Shown one piece after another: positions 1 through 10,398 of a DNA stretch of 33,756 nt. Within the stretch, counting starts at the first letter, position 1. Every line of letters starts with the position of its first letter. The position numbers and the translations under genes are program-made. The stretch is from contig BEHK01000014.1 of the NCBI GenBank assembly GCA_002898775.1, positions 1-33,756 of the forward strand. Reading direction: 5' to 3'. Origin of the DNA: a bacterium HR08. Its GTDB lineage: Bacteria; Acidobacteriota; Blastocatellia; HR10. The notes under the pieces were generated by a model. It saw nothing but the letters and a program-made list of their open reading frames with translations, ran no database searches and was not told the DNA's origin.

Positions 1-953
1 ATCACTCCGGAATTCGCCGAGAGCATGAGGACGAGCACGGCCAGCGCCGCCGTCACATCCTCGGCCACGCGTCCGATCCACGGCAGATGTCCCGCCACAA
101 GAGCGACCGAGCGCCCCACATTGCGCTCGTCCAGGAAAACCTCCCAGCGCACCGTGCCGAGCGTCAAGACCGAGAGCGAGACGGCGAAGAGGAAGACGGT
201 GAAGACCAACGCGATCGAAGTCCGCGGGACGATCGTCGCCGGACGCCGCGTCTCCTGCGCCGCCTGCGAGATGGACTCCAAGCCCACGAAGGAGATGATC
301 GCCAATGACGCCCCATAGAGGAACTGACGCGGATGGAAATTCGCGAACGTCTCGCTCCACTGAACCGCGAGCCGCTCCGGCCGCCAGGCGAAGATCAAGC
401 CCATGGCGATGATGAGCGTCTCCACCACAATGATCAGGACGCCGATCAACTCGTTGAGCAGACTGGCCTGCCGCATCCCCCGCACGTTCAACCACGCCAG
501 AAAGGCGATGAGCAGGAGCGTGGCCAGGGCCAGGCCGATCCGCACATGCGCGAACGGTCCGAGAGCGACCGTGGCTTCGGCTAGCTCCGGGACGAAATGC
601 GAGAAATAGGTCGTGGCGAAATAGGCGAAGAGCGCCGTGCAGAGCGTGTAATCGAGCACGAGCGCGCTGCCGGCGATCAAGCTCCAGAAGTCGCCCAGGC
701 CGCGCAAGGCGAAATATTGCCCCCCTCCGGCGACCGGATACGCCGAGGCCAATTCCGTGTACGCCAACCCCACCAAGATATAGACCAGCCCGGCCAGCAG
801 GAAGGCCAACGGCGCGGCCCCCTCCGAGAACGCGAAGACCAAACCGAGCGCGACGAAGGTGTCGGCGCCCACGTCAGCGAAGCCCCACATGTACGATCCC
901 CAGACGGTCACGTCCCGTCGCAACTCGGCGACCGCCGTTCGTCCCTCCGCCAT
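1..953 (-). CDS. APC-family amino acid permease, C-terminus cut off by window edge
   Basis: Inner-membrane secondary transporter of the amino acid-polyamine-organocation superfamily. The reading frame runs from an ATG at 953 to the window edge without a stop, giving about 317 residues of a protein usually 430-500 long. Seen: long hydrophobic stretches near residues 32-62, 92-115, 138-154, 168-189, 212-225 and 246-266. ELASAYPVAGGGQY (67-80) matches the family's glycine-rich segment, and FVGLESISQAAQETRRP (222-238) matches the conserved TM6 and following loop with its acidic residue. The start has a purine-rich AAGGACAG sequence upstream. The nearest upstream ATG is out of frame. The gene lies 70 bases downstream of the TPR gene on the same strand. 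The substrate cannot be told from the sequence. Confidence 0.9.
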   Translation of the reverse strand, partial: MAEGRTAVAELRRDVTVWGSYMWGFADVGADTFVALGLVFAFSEGAAPLAFLLAGLVYILVGLAYTELASAYPVAGGGQYFALRGLGDFWSLIAGSALVLDYTLCTALFAYFATTYFSHFVPELAEATVALGPFAHVRIGLALATLLLIAFLAWLNVRGMRQASLLNELIGVLIIVVETLIIAMGLIFAWRPERLAVQWSETFANFHPRQFLYGASLAIISFVGLESISQAAQETRRPATIVPRTSIALVFTVFLFAVSLSVLTLGTVRWEVFLDERNVGRSVALVAGHLPWIGRVAEDVTAALAVLVLMLSANSGV

Positions 954-1023
954 CGCGTCTCTGTCCTTCCCAAAGGCATCACCTGCCTCAACGCAGAAGG
1001 GGAACCGGAACTCTCCCCGGAAA

Positions 1024-2685
1024 TCACGGCTTGCGCGAGGACACCGCCAGCTCCTGCGCCAGCTCGCGCGCCTCCGCATCGTTCGGATCAAGGGCTAATG
1101 CTCGTTCCACACTCAAGCGCGCGCGCTCGCGTTCGCCGACGGCCAAGTAAATACGGGCCAGTAACAGATGGGCCGAGATCGATCGAGGATCCCAAAAGGC
1201 CGCCGCCTGCGCCGCATCGGCCGCCTCGCGCCAGTCCCCGCGCCGGAAATAGAAACGCGCCTTCAGCAGATGCGCGTCGGCTTGATGCGGGGCCGTTCGC
1301 AGTACACTCTCCACGAGTCCCAGGGCCTCCTCCTCCCGACCGGCTTCCAGCAGTGCCTCCGCCTGACGCACGGCTTCGGCGGGCGACATCGCCAGGGCGC
1401 GCGAAGCCAGACCGATCGCGCCGCGCGCCTGAGGACGCGCGATCTGCAGCTTGAGCCGCGGAGCGATGGGCGGGTCGGCCATGTTCTCCCACTCGGCGAA
1501 CGCCGGCAAAGACCGTCGAGCGATCATCAAGGCCCCCTGCGCTTCCTCGGCTCGCCCCAACCGCTGCAAGCTCTTCGCCAGGAGATAATGCGCCTCGGCA
1601 TCGGCCGTCCGCTGCCGCACGACCTGTCGAAATTGTCCCGCGGCGCTCTCAAACTCCCCGAGCTTCCACAACGCGTAGCCGTAATTGAAACGGACGTCGG
1701 GATCGGGACCGGAACGCTCAAGCGCCTGCGAGAAATCAGCGGCGGCCGCTCCCATCTGCCCTAACCGCAATTCGGCGACAGCCAAGTTGTTGTAGACCTC
1801 CGCCAATGGCCACACGCGCGCCAGCGCCCGATAGATGTCCACAGCGCGCGCCCAGTCTCCTTGCCGGAGGGCACACACCCCCAGATAAAACTGCGCTTCT
1901 TTGTAGCCGGAGGCGTCCGGCTTGAGCCGATGCAAATACGGGAGCGCATCAGCACACTGCCCTTGCCGGGCATAGGCGCGCCCCACCTCCAGAAGCAAGG
2001 GGGCATATTCGGTCGCCCCTCGCCCCGCCGCGCGTTCAGCGCGATGCAGCAAGGGAATCGCCACTTGCGGATCGGCCGCCATCCACGCTTTCGTGTAATA
2101 CTCTAACGCGTTTGTGGGCAGAGCCGCCGCCGTTTGCGCCACGTCCCGACGCGCCGATGGAGAGAGGCGGTCTCCGATCACCTCCCCGACCAGCGTCGCC
2201 ATCAATGTGGGCAGGTCTCGCAGCGGAGCGCCCATCGTCAGCTCGTTCGTCAACATCCGCGCCTCCGCCACGTGAATCACCCGAGCTGCGATAGCGACGC
2301 GCTCTTGTCCTCTCGGACCCGTCACCTGATACGTCCCCACCAACAGTCGTTCGGCTCCCAAACGCTCGGCGACGACGAGCGCCGAAGCCCGCGTCACCAC
2401 CAATCCCCTGGGCAGCCGAAGCTGCTCGTAGAGCGCCCGCCGATCATCCGGGGAGACGACCGACTCCCCCGCCCGCGCCACGAGCTCCGAGAGAAGCAGC
2501 GCGCACGCCTCCCCCACCCAATGGTAATCGGCCTGCCGCGTCGTATTCTCGAAGGGTAGCACCAGCCAGGACGCCCCGCGCGTCGAAGCGCGCGCGCCGA
2601 ACAAAAGGAGCACAGCGGTTACGCTCAGACTCAACCGCAGCGCCCGCTGTGCCCTTCCCACACTCGATCTCGCCGCATCGGCCAT
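1024..2685 (-). CDS. Secreted or membrane-anchored TPR protein with TolB/FlgO-like N-terminal domain
   Basis: A 553-residue protein, probably periplasmic. An Arg-rich N-terminus is followed by a hydrophobic stretch (about 17-32), consistent with a signal peptide or anchor. Residues about 38-190 (WLVLPFENTTRQADYHWVGE and on) resemble the TolB/FlgO/CsgG-like domain that often precedes TPRs in large-genome bacteria. From about 195 to the end come helical repeats with TPR spacing, for example AEVYNNLAVAELRLGQMGAA, DVRFNYGYALWKLGEFESAA and AEAHYLLAKSLQRLGRAEEA. The role is presumably protein-protein scaffolding; no enzyme domain is visible. The ATG lies only 10 bases beyond the encoded CCA end of tRNA-Lys and has no Shine-Dalgarno sequence, so either the transcript is shared with the tRNA or the true start is further in. 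The product class is secure, the function unknown. Confidence 0.85.
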   Translation of the reverse strand: MADAARSSVGRAQRALRLSLSVTAVLLLFGARASTRGASWLVLPFENTTRQADYHWVGEACALLLSELVARAGESVVSPDDRRALYEQLRLPRGLVVTRASALVVAERLGAERLLVGTYQVTGPRGQERVAIAARVIHVAEARMLTNELTMGAPLRDLPTLMATLVGEVIGDRLSPSARRDVAQTAAALPTNALEYYTKAWMAADPQVAIPLLHRAERAAGRGATEYAPLLLEVGRAYARQGQCADALPYLHRLKPDASGYKEAQFYLGVCALRQGDWARAVDIYRALARVWPLAEVYNNLAVAELRLGQMGAAAADFSQALERSGPDPDVRFNYGYALWKLGEFESAAGQFRQVVRQRTADAEAHYLLAKSLQRLGRAEEAQGALMIARRSLPAFAEWENMADPPIAPRLKLQIARPQARGAIGLASRALAMSPAEAVRQAEALLEAGREEEALGLVESVLRTAPHQADAHLLKARFYFRRGDWREAADAAQAAAFWDPRSISAHLLLARIYLAVGERERARLSVERALALDPNDAEARELAQELAVSSRKP

Positions 2686-2695
2686 AAGATGCAGA

Positions 2696-2771
2696 TGGTG
2701 AGCCGTGCAGGAATCGAACCTGCGACCCTCGGGTTAAAAGCCCGATGCTCTACCGACTGAGCTAACGGCCC
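2696..2771 (-). tRNA. tRNA-Lys (anticodon UUU)
   Basis: A 76-base cloverleaf read on the minus strand. The 5' arm GGGCCGT pairs with ACGGCTC, with one G-T wobble. The D-arm contains AGCTCAGTCGGTAGAGC. The anticodon stem TCGGG/CCCGA encloses the loop CTTTTAA, giving anticodon TTT. The T-arm is GCAGG-TTCGATT-CCTGC. The discriminator base is A and the CCA end is encoded. A promoter candidate lies 26-55 bases upstream. The TPR gene begins 10 bases after the 3' end, so endonucleolytic processing would separate them if co-transcribed. Confidence 0.97.
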
Positions 2772-2796
2772 ACACCGCGATGCTCACGCACGTGAG

Positions 2797-2826
2797 ATGA
2801 TAGCGCGTCCCTCGCCTCCTTGTCCA
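2797..2826 (-). promoter_or_regulatory. Candidate sigma70 promoter of tRNA-Lys
   Basis: On the minus strand, -35 TGGACA (2821-2826), an 18-base spacer and -10 TATCAT (2797-2802) would start RNA about 19 bases before the mature tRNA. This is a good match by eye and in the expected place. The stretch between this and the divergent groEL promoter (2827-2978) shows no gene or convincing motif. Confidence 0.6.
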
Positions 2827-2978
2827 GCAGGGGTCGAGAACACCCGCGATCGAGGGAGAGTCGTTCGCCCTCATCCCTCCGAGGAGAGCAACTCCCTGTC
2901 CGCGCATCTCACCGAGGGTGGAACACGCCCATCCGAAGGGACATCCGATGGGCCCTTCCGGGAGCCCTCGAGGCCCGA

Positions 2979-4680
<1,702 letters not shown>

Positions 4681-4696
4681 AGTGCGCGTCGTCCCC

Positions 4697-4709
4697 GCGA
4701 GCGGCTCGC
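4697..4709. other. Small hairpin between convergent groEL and mutL
   Basis: GCGAG-cgg-CTCGC forms a 5-bp stem in the 49-base gap between the two stop codons. Neither strand has a T-tract after it, so it is not a clear intrinsic terminator. It might still pause polymerase for both converging units. Confidence 0.3.
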
Positions 4710-4729
4710 CCGGCAAAGCGCGTTCTCCC

Positions 4730-6556
4730 TCACCGATGGAAAAGCCGCTCGATCTCCCGGAGCGTGAACCGCACCACCACGGGGCGTCCGTGTGGGCAGC
4801 TCGCCGGGAAGGATGCGCGGAATAACTCCTCGACGAGCCCTTGCATCATCGGTTCGGCCAACGGGGTATTAATCTTCACGGCGGCGCGGCACGCGAGGCT
4901 GGCCGCTAAGCGATCGCGAAGGCGTTCGGGCGATGTCGTGCGCCGCTCCTGCTCGGCGATCTCCAAGAGCTCCAGGATGAAGGGGCGTGCTTCGGAGACG
5001 GGCACGCCGGCCGGTAACGCTGTGACCACAAGCGCACGCCCGGAGAACTCCCCCACTTCGATCCCCAGGCGCCCCAGCTCCTCGCGCACGCGCTCGAATA
5101 CGGCGTGCTGAGCCGGAGTCAGCTCAATGACCTCCGGTACCAGAAGGGGCTGCGCGGGCAAGGCCTCGCGCGCCAGATGCTCCCGAAAGCGCTCGAAGAG
5201 GATGCGCTCATGCGCGGCATGCTGATCAATGAGGAGCAGCTCCCGCTCGGTCGCCGCCAGGATGAAGCTCCGGCGAAATTGACCGATGACGCGAATTCGT
5301 TCCGCTTCCTCCCCTTCGATCGTCGCCTCCAGCGAGGGGCGCCTCAGGCACTGCGGGCTGATCGGCGGCGACGCCTCAAGCTGAGGGCGCGCGGCCTCGG
5401 GCGCAGATTTCGGCGAGAAGGTGAGCGCGAGCGAGGACGGGCGTGGCGTCGGTGGAGCGAGCGGCGCCTGCAGGCGAAAGGCCTCGCGATGGAGCGCGCG
5501 CTCGGAGCTCAGGGGTGAGGTCCGCTCCCGCGCCCAGGGGACGGCGCGCCCGATCTCCACGACGGGCTGCGCGCGCTCGAGCGCTCGCCGCACGGCTTCG
5601 ACGATCACCGCCTGAACCTGAACAGGGCGTCGAAATCGCACCTCGATCTTCGCCGGATGCACGTTCACGTCCACCTCCGACGGCGGCAGCTCGACGAAGA
5701 GGATCGCCGCCGGATGCGTGCCCGAGGGCAGGAGCGTGCGATAGCTCTCGCCGAGCGCCTGCGCCAATACGCGATCGCGCACGTAGCGACCGTTCACGAA
5801 GAAATACTGGGCCTCGCGCGTGGTCCGCCCCCAATTCGGCTTGGAGGTGAAGCCGTGAACGCGAATCCCCTCCCGCGTGTGTTCCAGCTCGACCACGTGG
5901 GAGAGGAAGTCCGCGCCGAAGATCTGATACGCGCGGTCGCGCATCGTCTCGACCGGAGCCACGTCCAAGAGCGTCCTCCCCCCATGCTGCAGGCGGAAGG
6001 CCACCTGCGGATAGCAGAGCGCGTAATGCGTCACGAGATTCGTGATGTGGAATAATTCGGTGGCCTCGCTCTTGAGGAACTTGCGCCGAGCTGGGACATT
6101 GAAGAAGAGGTCGCGCACGCAGACGTCCGTCCCTCCGGCCCAAGCGCAGTCGCGCACCTCCTTGATCTTCCCCCCTTCGATCTGGACCTCCGTCCCGACC
6201 AGCTCGGCCGCCGTCTTCGTCCGCAGGAGCACGCGCGCGACCGCCGCGATCGAGGGGAGCGCCTCGCCGCGAAAGCCGAGGGTCGCGATCCGCTCCAGAT
6301 CCTCGATCGTCGTGATCTTGCTCGTCGCATGCCGCTCGAACGCCAGCAGGGCGTCATCGCGCGTCATCCCTTCGCCATCATCGGTGACGCGCACGAGCTT
6401 CTTCCCCCCGAGCTCCACCTCGATCTGGATCCGCCGGCTCCCGGCATCCAGAGCGTTCTCCACCAACTCCTTGACGACCGACGCCGGGCGTTCGACGACC
6501 TCGCCCGCGGCGATCTTGCTCGCCAGAAGGTCCGGGAGAATCCGAATCTTCCCCAT
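4730..6556 (-). CDS. mutL: DNA mismatch repair protein MutL, endonuclease-competent type
   Basis: GHKL ATPase that links mismatch recognition by MutS to strand removal, 608 residues. N-terminal ATPase motifs: ENALDAG (33-39), DDGEGM (59-64), ERHATSK (74-80) and GFRGEAL (94-100). After a Pro/Ala-rich linker, the C-terminal domain has DQHAAHERILFE (444-455), matching the DQHA(X)2E(X)4E metal-binding nuclease motif. It also has LACRAAVK and CPHGRP (from about 587), the other nuclease-site motifs. The protein should therefore nick DNA itself, as in bacteria lacking MutH. The ATG at 6556 gives the family's usual N-terminus (MGKIRILPDLLASKIAAGEV); an in-frame TTG at 6583 is possible but less likely. 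The gene follows aspS by 39 bases and is probably co-transcribed with it. No mutS is present in the window. Confidence 0.97.
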   Translation of the reverse strand: MGKIRILPDLLASKIAAGEVVERPASVVKELVENALDAGSRRIQIEVELGGKKLVRVTDDGEGMTRDDALLAFERHATSKITTIEDLERIATLGFRGEALPSIAAVARVLLRTKTAAELVGTEVQIEGGKIKEVRDCAWAGGTDVCVRDLFFNVPARRKFLKSEATELFHITNLVTHYALCYPQVAFRLQHGGRTLLDVAPVETMRDRAYQIFGADFLSHVVELEHTREGIRVHGFTSKPNWGRTTREAQYFFVNGRYVRDRVLAQALGESYRTLLPSGTHPAAILFVELPPSEVDVNVHPAKIEVRFRRPVQVQAVIVEAVRRALERAQPVVEIGRAVPWARERTSPLSSERALHREAFRLQAPLAPPTPRPSSLALTFSPKSAPEAARPQLEASPPISPQCLRRPSLEATIEGEEAERIRVIGQFRRSFILAATERELLLIDQHAAHERILFERFREHLAREALPAQPLLVPEVIELTPAQHAVFERVREELGRLGIEVGEFSGRALVVTALPAGVPVSEARPFILELLEIAEQERRTTSPERLRDRLAASLACRAAVKINTPLAEPMMQGLVEELFRASFPASCPHGRPVVVRFTLREIERLFHR

Positions 6557-6595
6557 CGCTTCGCCCCGGTGGATGCGCCGCAACGCGCGGCGTCC

Positions 6596-8443
6596 TCACT
6601 CGCCGCGCCTGGAGATGATGGTCAAGCCCAATTCCTCCAATTGCGCGGGCGAGACCTCGCTCGGAGAATCGAGCATGAGATCGGTGGCGCTGGCCGTCTT
6701 CGGGAAAGCGATCACTTCGCGAATGGACGTCTCCCCCGCCAGCAGCATGATCAAGCGATCGAAGCCGAGGGCGATCCCCCCATGCGGAGGGGCTCCATAC
6801 TCGAAGGCGTCCAGCAAGAAGCCGAACTTCTGCCGCGCCTCCTCCTCCCCGAGGCCGATCACGCGGAAGACGCGCTGCTGCACATCTCGCCGATGGATAC
6901 GAATGGACCCCCCGCCGATCTCCACGCCGTTCAGCACGAGATCATACGCCTTGGCGCGCACCGACGCCGGGTCCGCCTCCAACCGATCCACATCCTCGTC
7001 GCGCGGAGAGGTGAAGGGATGATGCACAGCGCTCCACCGATGCTCGTCCGGATCCCATTCGAACATGGGGAAATCGGTGATCCAAACGAATCGGAATTCC
7101 GTTCCGTCGGCCCACCCCTCGCGTCGCGCGATCTCCACCCGCAGCAGCCCGAGCGCCTGGTTCACCACAGTTCGGGGGCCGGCGGCGATGAGCACCAGAT
7201 CGCCGCGCTCCGCGCCGACAGCGCGCGCGAGCGCTTCCAGGCGCGCCGGTCCGAGCGCGAGCGCGGAGGTCGCCTCCCCCTCGCCCAGCTTCACCCACGT
7301 CAGGCCGGAGAGCCCCGCGCGCCGCGCGATGTCCGTCAACTCGTCCAACCGCTTTCGCGAATATTTCGCTCCCCCGCGCACGGCGATCCCCTTGATCACC
7401 CCCCCACCGTCGAGCGCCCGCCGATAGGGCGCGAACTCGACGTCCCGAAGCCATGAGCTCACATCCACCAACTCCATCCCGAAGCGGAGATCCGGTTTAT
7501 CCGTCCCATAGCGCTCGATCGCTTCCGCGAAGGGGAGGCGGGGAAACGGTCGGACGATCTCTCGCCCCACCAGGAGACACAATTCCTCGATGAGCGGCTC
7601 GATGAGCGCGAAGATCATCTCGGGCGTGGCGAACGACATCTCCACGTCAATCTGCGTGAACTCCGGCTGGCGATCCGCGCGCAAATCCTCGTCGCGAAAG
7701 CAGCGCACGATCTGGAAGTACCGATCGAATCCCGCCACCATCAGGAGCTGTTTGAAGAGCTGCGGTGACTGCGGCAGGGCGTAAAATTTCCCCGGATGCA
7801 ATCGGCTCGGGACGATGAAGTCGCGCGCCCCCTCGGGCGTGGACTTGATGAGCATCGGCGTCTCGATCTCCAGAAATCCATGCCGGTCGAAGTACCGACG
7901 CACGGCGAGCGCCGCGCGATGGCGCAGGATGAGGTTCCGCTGCAAGCGCGGTCGGCGCAGATCGAGATAGCGATACTTCAAGCGCACCTCTTCGGATGGC
8001 GGACTTCCCCGCTCATCCTCAACGGGAAAGGGCGGCGTCTTCGCAGGATTGAGGACGATCACCCGCTCGGCGACGACTTCGATTTCCCCGGTCGCGATCT
8101 TCGGGTTGACCGTCTCCGGCGCTCGGCGCACGACCGTCCCGATGACGGCGATGACGTACTCGCTGCGCACGTGCTTGGCCACGGCGTGCGCCTCCGGGGC
8201 CCGCTGCTCATCGCAGACGATCTGCGTGATCCCGTAGCGATCGCGCAGATCGAGAAACGTCAGCGGGCCGAGATCGCGCCGCCGATGGACCCATCCCATG
8301 AGGATGACGCGCGCGCCGGCATGCTCCGGACGCAATTCGCCGCAGGTGTGCGTGCGCACGAGCTCCTCGCCACACGCGCTCGGAATCATCCCTCGCTCAT
8401 CCGATCGCACGACATCCATCGGAGGATCATCCCCCTTCGGCAT
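6596..8443 (-). CDS. aspS: Aspartyl-tRNA synthetase (bacterial type)
   Basis: Class II synthetase charging tRNA-Asp, 615 residues. Seen in order: N-terminal OB-fold anticodon domain (GWVHRRRDLGPL), motif 1 region (RHGFLEIETPMLIKSTPEGAR), motif 2 FRDEDLRADRQPEFTQIDVE, the bacterial GAD insertion in the middle, HHPFTSP, and motif 3 GIALGFDRL near the end. The residue after HRRRD is Leu; from memory, Leu is found there in tRNA-Asp-specific enzymes and His in enzymes that also charge tRNA-Asn, so strict specificity is a weak inference. The start is uncertain: ATG at 8443, 8419 (AAGGGGG 11 bases before) or 8389. Family proteins usually begin just before RTHTCGEL. It lies 15 bases after hisS in what looks like one operon. 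Confidence 0.96.
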   Translation of the reverse strand: MPKGDDPPMDVVRSDERGMIPSACGEELVRTHTCGELRPEHAGARVILMGWVHRRRDLGPLTFLDLRDRYGITQIVCDEQRAPEAHAVAKHVRSEYVIAVIGTVVRRAPETVNPKIATGEIEVVAERVIVLNPAKTPPFPVEDERGSPPSEEVRLKYRYLDLRRPRLQRNLILRHRAALAVRRYFDRHGFLEIETPMLIKSTPEGARDFIVPSRLHPGKFYALPQSPQLFKQLLMVAGFDRYFQIVRCFRDEDLRADRQPEFTQIDVEMSFATPEMIFALIEPLIEELCLLVGREIVRPFPRLPFAEAIERYGTDKPDLRFGMELVDVSSWLRDVEFAPYRRALDGGGVIKGIAVRGGAKYSRKRLDELTDIARRAGLSGLTWVKLGEGEATSALALGPARLEALARAVGAERGDLVLIAAGPRTVVNQALGLLRVEIARREGWADGTEFRFVWITDFPMFEWDPDEHRWSAVHHPFTSPRDEDVDRLEADPASVRAKAYDLVLNGVEIGGGSIRIHRRDVQQRVFRVIGLGEEEARQKFGFLLDAFEYGAPPHGGIALGFDRLIMLLAGETSIREVIAFPKTASATDLMLDSPSEVSPAQLEELGLTIISRRGE

Positions 8444-8458
8444 CCGGCATTTCCGCAG

Positions 8459-9736
8459 TCAACGGGACGCGCTCGCGGCGGGCGAACGCGAGGCCGCGAG
8501 CTTCTGCACGAGCGCGTCCTCCGAGAGCGCTTCCTGCGCGCCGGTCCGCATATCGCGAAGCGTATAGCGCCCGGCCGCCAACTCCTCGTCCCCGATCAGC
8601 ACCGCGTACCGCGCCCGCACGCGATCGGCTTGCGCCAGGAGCCGCCGCAGCCTCCGCTCCTCAAAATCGTAGAGCACGATGAGCCCCTCGCGGCGCAGCC
8701 GCCGGGCCAAGCGAAAGGCGTGTTGGCGCGCCGCCGCTCCCAGATACGCGATGTAGAGGTCCGGCGCCTCATCGGCGACCGCCGCCTCTTCAGGCAGAGC
8801 CAGCAGAAGCCGCTCCACCCCCAGCGCGAATCCAATCCCTTTGGCCGGCGGTCCGCCCAGCAACTCCGAGAGCCCATCGTAGCGCCCGCCGCCGGCGATG
8901 GCATTTTGCGCCCCCAACCGCGCGCCGGTGATCTCGAACGCCGTGCGCGTGTAGTAATCGAGCCCGCGCACAAGTCGCGGCGCGATTCGATAGGCGATCC
9001 CCCGAGCTTCCAAATGCCGCCGCAAGGCCTCGAAATGCGCCGCACACGCCGAGCACAAGTGATCCACCAGCGCCGGCGCCCGCTCGATGAGCGGTTGATC
9101 GTCCTCCACCTTGCAATCCAGGATCCGCAGCGGATTCACTTCATACCGCCGCCGGCAGTTCTCGCACATGCGCGGGATCGCATCGGCGAGCGCGTCCTTC
9201 AAGCGTCGCACATATGCCGGACGACATTGCGCGCACCCGACGGAATTCAGGAAGAGCACGCGCTCTCGAACCCCCAGGCGCTCCAGATACTCCTCGACCA
9301 TCTCGATCAGCTCGGCATCAATGGCCGGATCATCCGTCTGCCCGATGGCCTCGGCGCCGATCTGATGAAACTGCCGGAAGCGCCCCTTCTGCGGCCGCTC
9401 ATATCGAAAGTGCGGCCCAATGTAGAAGAGTTTCACCACGCTCCCCCATGTCCACATCTTGTGCTGAATGTAGGCGCGGACGACCGAAGCCGTGCTCTCC
9501 GGGCGCAGGCTCAAACTCTCGCCGCTGCGATCCATGAACGTGTACATCTCCTTGGCGACGATGTCCGTCTCCTCGCCCACGCTACGGGCGAATAGCTCCG
9601 TGCGCTCGAAGATCGGCGTCCGAATCTCGCGATAGCCATAGCACCGGAAGACGGCGCGCGCTGTCTCCTCCACCAACCGCCAGCGCGGCAGCTCGTCGGG
9701 TAAGATGTCGAACGTCCCCCGCACCGTCTGGATCAT
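8459..9736 (-). CDS. hisS: Histidyl-tRNA synthetase
   Basis: Class II synthetase charging tRNA-His, 425 residues, the normal length. Seen: an N-terminal RGTFDILP segment, motif 2 with HFRYERPQKGRFRQFHQIG, the histidine-specific segment LVRGLDYYTRTAFE, motif 3 GIGFALGVERLLLAL, and a C-terminal alpha/beta anticodon-binding domain. The central insertion carries CxxC pairs (CAQC, CENC, CSAC), seen in many bacterial HisRS and possibly metal-binding. The ATG at 9736 overlaps the stop of the upstream gamma-carbonic-anhydrase-like gene by four bases (ATGA), implying translational coupling. A longer in-frame extension upstream is low-complexity Arg/Gly and overlaps that gene, so it was rejected. Confidence 0.97.
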   Translation of the reverse strand: MIQTVRGTFDILPDELPRWRLVEETARAVFRCYGYREIRTPIFERTELFARSVGEETDIVAKEMYTFMDRSGESLSLRPESTASVVRAYIQHKMWTWGSVVKLFYIGPHFRYERPQKGRFRQFHQIGAEAIGQTDDPAIDAELIEMVEEYLERLGVRERVLFLNSVGCAQCRPAYVRRLKDALADAIPRMCENCRRRYEVNPLRILDCKVEDDQPLIERAPALVDHLCSACAAHFEALRRHLEARGIAYRIAPRLVRGLDYYTRTAFEITGARLGAQNAIAGGGRYDGLSELLGGPPAKGIGFALGVERLLLALPEEAAVADEAPDLYIAYLGAAARQHAFRLARRLRREGLIVLYDFEERRLRRLLAQADRVRARYAVLIGDEELAAGRYTLRDMRTGAQEALSEDALVQKLAASRSPAASASR

Positions 9737-10260
9737 CGCCCCGATCGCCCCCGCTCCGCGAGATAGTGGTCCTTCAGTTCGCAATAGCTTCGCCATCCCC
9801 CCTCGATCCGACGCCATTCCTCCTCGCTCAGCGCGCGCACGACGCGCGCCGGAACGCCCGCCACAAGCGACCCCGGAGGCACCACCGTCCCCTCGCGAAC
9901 CACGGCACCGGCCGCAATGAGCGACCGTTCGCCGACGACGACGCCGTCCAGGAGAATGGCCCCCATCCCGATCAAACACTCATTCCCCACCGTGCACCCA
10001 TGCACGATCGCGCGATGCCCGACCGTGACGCGATCGCCGATGAGCGCGGGAAACCGACCACCGGTCACATGCACCACAGCCCCGTCCTGAATGTTGGTAT
10101 AGCTCCCGATGCGGACGAAGTGCACGTCCCCGCGAACCACCGCGTGAAACCAAATCGAAGAATGCTCACCAATCTCAACGTCCCCGATGACCGCCGCGCT
10201 CTCTTCCACAAAGGCCGTCTCGGCGATCTTGGGCCACGTCCCGCGAAACGGCAGAATCAT
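9733..10260 (-). CDS. Gamma-carbonic-anhydrase family left-handed beta-helix protein
   Basis: A 175-residue hexapeptide-repeat protein of the YrdA/PaaY/gamma-CA group, cytosolic and expected to be a trimer. Seen: successive repeat turns (VIGDVEIGEHSSIWFHAVVR and on). Candidate zinc-ligand histidines lie in GAVVHVTGG and VTVGHRAIVHGC, where the family places its three metal ligands. The C-terminal helix (LSEEEWRRIEGG) is also typical. Many members have weak or no carbonic anhydrase activity, so the reaction is uncertain. The start is the ATG at 10260, which follows GAGGTG; a GTG directly before it is part of that same ribosome site. The stop overlaps the start of hisS. A weak promoter (TTGCCA...TAGTCT) may lie in the 138 bases upstream. 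Confidence 0.88.
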   Translation of the reverse strand: MILPFRGTWPKIAETAFVEESAAVIGDVEIGEHSSIWFHAVVRGDVHFVRIGSYTNIQDGAVVHVTGGRFPALIGDRVTVGHRAIVHGCTVGNECLIGMGAILLDGVVVGERSLIAAGAVVREGTVVPPGSLVAGVPARVVRALSEEEWRRIEGGWRSYCELKDHYLAERGRSGR

Positions 10261-10398
10261 CACCCACCTCTCACGCGATGCCTCACTTCACCCTGGAACC
10301 CGTAAGACTACCACACGATTTCTTCACCTGGCAAGAAACGGCGAAGACGAGGGACCTTCCGCCGATCAGAACAGGCTACTTGGTTGAAGGCTCTCCCC

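Noticed and set aside
2772-2978. Short plus-strand frames between tRNA-Lys and the groEL promoter
   Set aside because: No ribosome site, no protein-like composition; the region is better explained as two divergent promoters and spacer.
7796-9595. 599-codon open frame on the plus strand opposite aspS and hisS
   Set aside because: Shadow of two synthetase genes; the protein is low-complexity and unlike any family.
9737-9979. 81-residue N-terminal extension of HisRS
   Set aside because: It overlaps the gamma-carbonic-anhydrase-like gene, is Arg/Gly-rich, and is absent from the family. The ATGA junction gives the natural start.
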